Below, in pieces: positions 14,139 to 17,957 of a stretch of DNA of 17,957 nucleotides. Origin of the DNA: Clostridia bacterium. GTDB lineage: Bacteria > Bacillota > Clostridia > Oscillospirales > CAG-272. Position 1 is the stretch's first letter; each line of letters starts with the position of its first letter. The stretch is taken from NCBI GenBank assembly GCA_017612495.1, contig JAGAFQ010000129.1:1-17957 (forward strand), in the 5' to 3' direction. Under the pieces are notes generated by a model. The model saw only the letters and a program-made list of their open reading frames with translations, was not told where the DNA came from and did not search any database. The position numbers and the translations under genes are program-made.

Positions 14139-15734
14139 TTATAACGTTTTCAGTTTTTCTTTTCCTCTGCCGTATATCCATTTGTAAAGTATCAGCGAAA
14201 CGGCGGCAAAAACCGCGCTTGACGCCGCAAAATACCAGCCGACGGAGATATATTTCGCAACGGCAAAATATATGCCTCCGAAAGCTATCGCCATTCCCCA
14301 CACTCCGAAGATCGCCAAAAAGACAGACAAACCTTGCTTTATCGGCACCAGTTCATTGGTATAGTTGAGATTTGCGAATTTTATCGAAGCGAAAATATCG
14401 AAAAGCGACATCATAAGGCAGAACATTAAGACCGATATTACAAAAAGCACCGTATCGAATATCGGGAATTTCGCCGCGATGACGATGCAAATAAGCGAAA
14501 ATACCGTAGGTATGAGAGTCAGAAATAACTGCACGAAGAGTTTTGCGGTTATGACGTCTCCCATATCGACGGGCAAAGACTGCAATATCCACATATTTTT
14601 GCCCTCAAGAGAGACTGACGGCGCGCCGACGTCGACCATTGACATCGCCATACACAGTATTGCCGCCATCAAGACGAGCGGTATTCCGCTGCCTTCGCCG
14701 AAAAAGGAAAATGCCGAAAGCAGCAAATCGCCTTTTAGCAAAAATACTATTCCCAAAGCCGGTATGAACAAGATGCCAAGACAGGAGTTGAGCATATAGA
14801 GCGAGCTGGAATAGAGGCGCGAAAACTCCTTTGAAAGAAGCGTTGCGACTTTTCCCTTTTGCTTTGCGCGCTTTTCTTTGTATGTGTTGCTTTTAGCGGC
14901 GCCGCTCGAAGTTGCGATCTTGACAAAGCTTCTCGAAATGAGTATGAACACGGCAGCGCAAAGAAGCAAAACTGCGGCAATGAAAATCATAACGGAAAAG
15001 GCATCACCCTCACCGACTCTGCCGAAAAGATAGAGCGGATATGCCGAATTTTTGACTATATCACCGTAGATGAGCGCATTTTCAAGTATCGCCGAAACAT
15101 ACTCCTGTGCCTTGAAATAAAAGAAATAATACGCTCCGAAGAACAAAAGCGACACTAACACCGTAACAAAGCTCTTGTTTTTGATCTTTGTCGAGATCTT
15201 TGCAACGATAAAGCCCAAAAGGCAGGAAAGCACAAAGACGAAAAGAGTTACGAACAAAAGCATCGAAATGCCGCCGATAATGGAAGCGATCGCCCATTTT
15301 GTATTGATGCAATAAACTATTATCGCGGGGATAAGCGCCGTGGCGGAATACATCGTGCCGAGCAAATATACGCCTAAAAGACGAGCCGTCATTATCGTCG
15401 ATACGGGTATGGGCATCGACAAGAGCAGATCGTTATCTTTTGCAAGATAGAGCGACTGGAAGGTATTGAACACCGAGCCGAACGTGCCTAACAATATCGA
15501 TAACGAGCCCATCAAGAAATAATAGAACCAGCCGAGCCCGAGTGAGACGAACGTGCCGCACAAAAGCAGTGACAGAAACGTGAACATTCCGCCCAGAACA
15601 CCGATTATGAGAAAAGCAAAAAACGCAAAATAAAAGATCATCTTCGCTTTTGAGCGCGGTTTGTTTTTCTTTGAATCATAAAAATATGAGCGGAAGATCT
15701 CCATAAACTGCTTTGAAAGCAGAGATCTTAACAT
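14139..15734 (-). CDS. ABC transporter permease (ABC-2/exporter type), substrate unknown
   Basis: 531 aa, strongly hydrophobic. The sequence suggests roughly twelve membrane segments in two halves. The first group covers about residues 30-265. A basic cytoplasmic stretch (SNTYKEKRAKQKGK) follows near 285-300, and a second group runs from about 315 to 520. LLSMPIPVSTIMTARLLGVYLLG and LQSLPVDMGDVITAKLFVQ are an internal pair of similar blocks: the soluble loop entering a helix that occurs twice in large ABC-2-like permeases. It is coupled to the ATPase gene upstream by a one-base stop/start overlap (TAATG), with GGAGG 7 nt before the ATG. The direction is probably export; the substrate cannot be inferred. 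Confidence 0.87.
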   Translation of the reverse strand: MLRSLLSKQFMEIFRSYFYDSKKNKPRSKAKMIFYFAFFAFLIIGVLGGMFTFLSLLLCGTFVSLGLGWFYYFLMGSLSILLGTFGSVFNTFQSLYLAKDNDLLLSMPIPVSTIMTARLLGVYLLGTMYSATALIPAIIVYCINTKWAIASIIGGISMLLFVTLFVFVLSCLLGFIVAKISTKIKNKSFVTVLVSLLFFGAYYFFYFKAQEYVSAILENALIYGDIVKNSAYPLYLFGRVGEGDAFSVMIFIAAVLLLCAAVFILISRSFVKIATSSGAAKSNTYKEKRAKQKGKVATLLSKEFSRLYSSSLYMLNSCLGILFIPALGIVFLLKGDLLLSAFSFFGEGSGIPLVLMAAILCMAMSMVDVGAPSVSLEGKNMWILQSLPVDMGDVITAKLFVQLFLTLIPTVFSLICIVIAAKFPIFDTVLFVISVLMFCLMMSLFDIFASIKFANLNYTNELVPIKQGLSVFLAIFGVWGMAIAFGGIYFAVAKYISVGWYFAASSAVFAAVSLILYKWIYGRGKEKLKTL

Positions 15735-16441
15735 TATTCGGCCTCCAATTCCAAGAAGACGTCTTCAAGCGATTCATCGCCCTTGACCTCTTCCATAGTA
15801 CCGTTTTTGATGAGTTTGCCGTGACTTATTATGGCTATCTCATCGCAAAGCTTTTCGGCGACCTCCAAGACGTGAGTCGAGAAGAATATCGCGCCGCCGC
15901 AGTCGCAGACCTCTCTCATCATCCCCTTTAAGATGTGTGCCGCTTTGGGGTCGAGTCCGACAAAGGGCTCATCCATGATGATGAGCTTCGGCTCGTGTAT
16001 CCACGCGGCAATGATGGCAAGCTTCTGCTTCATTCCGTGCGAATATGATGCGATGGGATTTGCAAGATCGTTTGTGATCTCAAAAGCATCGGCATACTTA
16101 CTTATTCTCTTTGCGCGTATATCAGACGGGATGCCGTAAATATCCGCAACGAAGTTGAGATATCTTATTCCGCTCATAAAGTCATAAAGATCGGGATTAT
16201 CGGGGATATACGCGATTTTCTTTTTACATTCGAGCGCATCGGTTTTGATCGACTTCCCGTCGATCGTGATCTCTCCCTCATCGAACTGTAAAATGCCGCA
16301 AACGGCGCGCAAGGTCGTGGTTTTGCCCGCTCCGTTGTGACCGATGAAGCCGTAGATCTCTCCGCTTTTAATGTGCAGCGACAAAGAATCGACCGCGCAT
16401 TTTTCACCGTATTTTTTCGTTAAATTTTCTATTTTAAGCAT
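15734..16441 (-). CDS. ABC transporter ATP-binding protein
   Basis: 235 aa. Walker A is GHNGAGKT (34-41), the signature is SHGMKQ at 134-139 (an atypical form of LSGGQ), Walker B is LIIMDEP (153-159), the D-loop is GLDP and the H-loop is His190 in FFSTHVLE. This is the short ATPase type that pairs with a separate membrane exporter, and the permease follows immediately with a one-base overlap. SHGMKQ is common in ATPases of the ABC-2/CcmA-like group. AAAGGAG lies 7 nt before ATG 16441. The start overlaps the end of the preceding cysteine-protein gene by 13 bp, so the genes are expected to be translated together. Confidence 0.95.
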   Translation of the reverse strand: MLKIENLTKKYGEKCAVDSLSLHIKSGEIYGFIGHNGAGKTTTLRAVCGILQFDEGEITIDGKSIKTDALECKKKIAYIPDNPDLYDFMSGIRYLNFVADIYGIPSDIRAKRISKYADAFEITNDLANPIASYSHGMKQKLAIIAAWIHEPKLIIMDEPFVGLDPKAAHILKGMMREVCDCGGAIFFSTHVLEVAEKLCDEIAIISHGKLIKNGTMEEVKGDESLEDVFLELEAE

Positions 16442-16908
16442 ACCTTTTCTCCTTTCGGTATCGGATTTTCATATATGAATTTTTCGAGCATTTCCGCCGC
16501 CATACCGACAAGCTCGGCGCAGGGGCGCTTTTTATAATATTCGTCTGTGCGCTTATCGGGTGTGGGATGCGAATGCCCATTAACACCTCCCAAAAGCTCG
16601 CGGCAGACAATAGACCCGTTTTCTTTTTCAAATTCCTTTGCAAGAGTTTGTATCTTTTCATAGAGTTCCGTTTTCTTGTCGTGATCGGCGGCATCATCAT
16701 AGCCGTAAAGCAGCCCCAAGACCATCGCCATACCGCTGACGGTGCCGCACACCTCGCGCAGTCTGCCGATACCTCCGCCGAATGACGAAGAAATTTTGAC
16801 GAGCGTTTCTTTATCGGCATCCGCAACGTCAAAAAAAGCAAGCACGACCGCCTGGGCGCAGTTATAGCCGTCATAAAAATATTGCATTGCGATTTCTTTT
16901 CTTGTCAT
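16429..16908 (-). CDS. C_GCAxxG_C_C family (putative redox-active) protein
   Basis: 159 aa from ATG 16908. Four conserved-type cysteines are visible: Cys17 in GYNCAQAV, Cys54 in EVCGTVSGM, Cys102 in VCRELLGG and Cys130 in RPCAELVG. The glycine-rich FGGGIGR (43-49) completes the pattern of the family named C_GCAxxG_C_C, which is annotated as putative redox-active and has no settled function. It is mostly helical and probably cytoplasmic. An in-frame GTG at 16920 would add four residues, but it lacks a usable SD. AGGTGA lies 8 nt before the ATG and is built from the stop codon of the acetyltransferase gene. A functional link to the ABC transporter is suggested only by operon position and a 13-bp overlap. 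Confidence 0.85.
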   Translation of the reverse strand: MTRKEIAMQYFYDGYNCAQAVVLAFFDVADADKETLVKISSSFGGGIGRLREVCGTVSGMAMVLGLLYGYDDAADHDKKTELYEKIQTLAKEFEKENGSIVCRELLGGVNGHSHPTPDKRTDEYYKKRPCAELVGMAAEMLEKFIYENPIPKGEKVCLK

Positions 16909-16916
16909 TATTACGG

Positions 16917-16924
16917 TCACCTCA
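16917..16924 (-). promoter_or_regulatory. Stop codon fused to a Shine-Dalgarno (TGAGGTGA)
   Basis: The minus strand TGAGGTGA holds the acetyltransferase stop TGA and the SD for the C_GCAxxG gene, whose ATG is 8 nt further on. It decides the start at 16908 over the GTG at 16920 and implies reinitiation by the terminating ribosome. Confidence 0.7.
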
Positions 16925-17398
16925 CAAAACTTTTTCGCAAATATAGTATTCCGCCCCGTAAAGCTCCGTTTTCATAAGAAAGTCGAAGCCGAGCTTTTTA
17001 TATGTTTTTTCTGCCGGCACATTCTTTACGTAAACCGAAATGCGCACCGCCGCGGCACCCTCTTCTTTGAGTTTATTTATCATCAGCCCGACCATCTTTG
17101 CGGCATATCCCCTGCCTTGATATTCGGGGGCTATGCAGATGCGCGCTATCTCTTTTGCGTTTTCTTTTACCTTAAAACATCCAAAAGCATCAAGCTCGTT
17201 TTCGGGCACCGCCGAGATGGCTCCGAGCCGCTTTTCGCCGTCACGAAGAATAAAGAGCGTTTTTGCCGCCATATCGGCGCTTATTTCGGTTTCTGACGGA
17301 TAATATTCGTTCCACGGGCAGAATTCTGTGCCCTGCACCGATATATACGTCTTTCTCACAAAATCAAGATCGCTCTCTTTTGCTTTTACTAACTCCAT
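16922..17398 (-). CDS. GNAT-family N-acetyltransferase
   Basis: 158 aa from ATG 17398. The single GNAT domain has the acetyl-CoA motif A in ARICIAPEYQGRGYAAKMV, with the loop Q94-G-R-G-Y-A99. A downstream motif B region is NVPAEKTYKKLGFDF, where the aromatic and KLGF pattern is typical. The acceptor substrate is unknown. An in-frame GTG at 17404 would add two residues but overlaps the SD. GAGG lies 5 nt before the ATG in TGAGGTGAAAATG, where the TGA is the stop of the upstream nucleotidase. It is the second gene of the upstream operon. Confidence 0.9.
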   Translation of the reverse strand: MELVKAKESDLDFVRKTYISVQGTEFCPWNEYYPSETEISADMAAKTLFILRDGEKRLGAISAVPENELDAFGCFKVKENAKEIARICIAPEYQGRGYAAKMVGLMINKLKEEGAAAVRISVYVKNVPAEKTYKKLGFDFLMKTELYGAEYYICEKVL

Positions 17399-17400
17399 TT

Positions 17401-17408
17401 TCACCTCA
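17401..17408 (-). promoter_or_regulatory. Stop codon fused to a Shine-Dalgarno (TGAGGTGA)
   Basis: The same eight bases as at the next junction of the operon. TGA ends the nucleotidase and GAGG is the SD for the acetyltransferase ATG 17398. The repeat of an identical arrangement at consecutive junctions supports these start calls. Confidence 0.7.
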
Positions 17409-17936
17409 AAAGAAGATCTTTTCTATATCGTACCAATCGTGTACTCTTATCATACCGTTTTTTTCGGCATCGAATTTCAAATTGTGCGGGCAGTCGATCA
17501 ATATCTTTTTATAACTGCCGCCCAAAAGATTTTTCGGATTGTCGTCGATAAGATAATCGCCCATCACCATCTGCTTATGCGCCGTTATTATAACGTCATC
17601 CCAAGAGAATTCGGGAAAATACTTGAAGAGCATATCCATTTTTTCTTCGACTCCGGTCTTCGGTGTCGCCGTGACGATATAAAGCTTGTTGCCCGCCGCA
17701 CGCAAACGGTCTATGACCTCTTTTGCGTGTTCGATGGGAAAAACGTTTTTCCAAAATCCCTTTTCGAGAATAAGGCCGTATATCTGCTCGTGCGTATATC
17801 CGGGAAAAGCCTTCGTGATATCCCAGTCTGAAACGTCTTCATATCTGACGCTTGTGCCGTAGCGCTCGTTTGCGACGGCAAGCCACGATGCAAGCAGTGT
17901 TTCGATGGTATCATCCATATCAATGAGTATCGTCAA
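17406..17936 (-). CDS. 5'(3')-deoxyribonucleotidase-like HAD phosphatase
   Basis: 176 aa if started at TTG 17936, or 179 aa from GTG 17945. GAGGTGA sits 5 nt before the TTG and overlaps the GTG, so TTG is preferred but not certain. HAD motifs in order are ILIDMDDT (Asp6 nucleophile, Asp8 acid), IVTAT (Thr89), Lys121 in HKQMVMGDY, and YLIDDNP (Asp131, Asp132). The arrangement and length match the bacterial NT5C family, which removes phosphate from (deoxy)nucleoside monophosphates. The actual substrate cannot be read from sequence. It is the first gene of its operon seen here; its promoter would lie at or beyond the right edge. Its position near nucleotide-synthesis genes may be coincidental, because a terminator lies between. 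Confidence 0.85.
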   Translation of the reverse strand: MTILIDMDDTIETLLASWLAVANERYGTSVRYEDVSDWDITKAFPGYTHEQIYGLILEKGFWKNVFPIEHAKEVIDRLRAAGNKLYIVTATPKTGVEEKMDMLFKYFPEFSWDDVIITAHKQMVMGDYLIDDNPKNLLGGSYKKILIDCPHNLKFDAEKNGMIRVHDWYDIEKIFF

Positions 17937-17957
17937 TTCAGTCACCTCGCATCGGAA

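Noticed and set aside
14108..14140. Plus-strand function of the hairpin after the ABC permease
   Set aside because: The palindrome has T runs on both sides and could act in either direction, but no plus-strand gene was found that would need it.

Overview
The window reads as the chromosome of a low-to-mid GC, anaerobic, Clostridia-like Bacillota. The reasons are strong purine-rich Shine-Dalgarno sites, sigma-A promoters with 17-bp spacers and extended -10 elements, a two-subunit NAD-type dihydroorotate dehydrogenase (PyrD/PyrK), formate-tetrahydrofolate ligase and a ZTP riboswitch. This assignment is an inference. Every gene I can support lies on the minus strand, so transcription runs from the high coordinates to the low ones.

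In transcription order there are four blocks. (A) 17936-14139: a HAD-family 5'(3')-deoxyribonucleotidase, a GNAT acetyltransferase, a C_GCAxxG_C_C-type cysteine protein, an ABC ATPase and its large membrane partner. They are tightly packed or overlapping and end at a strong intrinsic terminator (14108-14134). (B) 14086-3942: a de novo pyrimidine operon from a perfect-consensus promoter, in the order pyrC-carB-pyrK-pyrD-pyrF-pyrE-pyrB, followed after 18 bp by guaB (IMP dehydrogenase). All steps to UMP are present except the glutaminase subunit carA, which is not in the window. (C) 3925-715: a second promoter, a ZTP (ZMP) riboswitch with an intrinsic terminator, then glyA and fhs (one-carbon metabolism) and a terminator. 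(D) 705-1: a third promoter, mnmM (tRNA wobble-uridine methyltransferase), and the start of a probable ECF transporter S component cut by the window edge.

Together B and C form a nucleotide-synthesis neighbourhood. The pyr genes make UMP, and guaB commits IMP to guanine nucleotides. GlyA and Fhs load tetrahydrofolate with the one-carbon units that purine synthesis consumes, under control of the intermediate (ZMP/ZTP) that accumulates when 10-formyl-THF runs short.

The most unusual points are three. The aspartate carbamoyltransferase catalytic chain carries only the zinc domain of the regulatory chain PyrI at its C-terminus, without the allosteric nucleotide-binding domain. The IMP dehydrogenase is of the Tritrichomonas foetus type, apparently collinear with the protist enzyme residue for residue at the known functional positions. 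The ZTP aptamer has a compensatory pseudoknot change, and its last helix is mutually exclusive with the terminator. No mobile element, CRISPR array, rRNA or tRNA was seen. No gene-free stretch exceeds 300 bp; the longest (3675-3941, 267 bp) is filled by the promoter and riboswitch.
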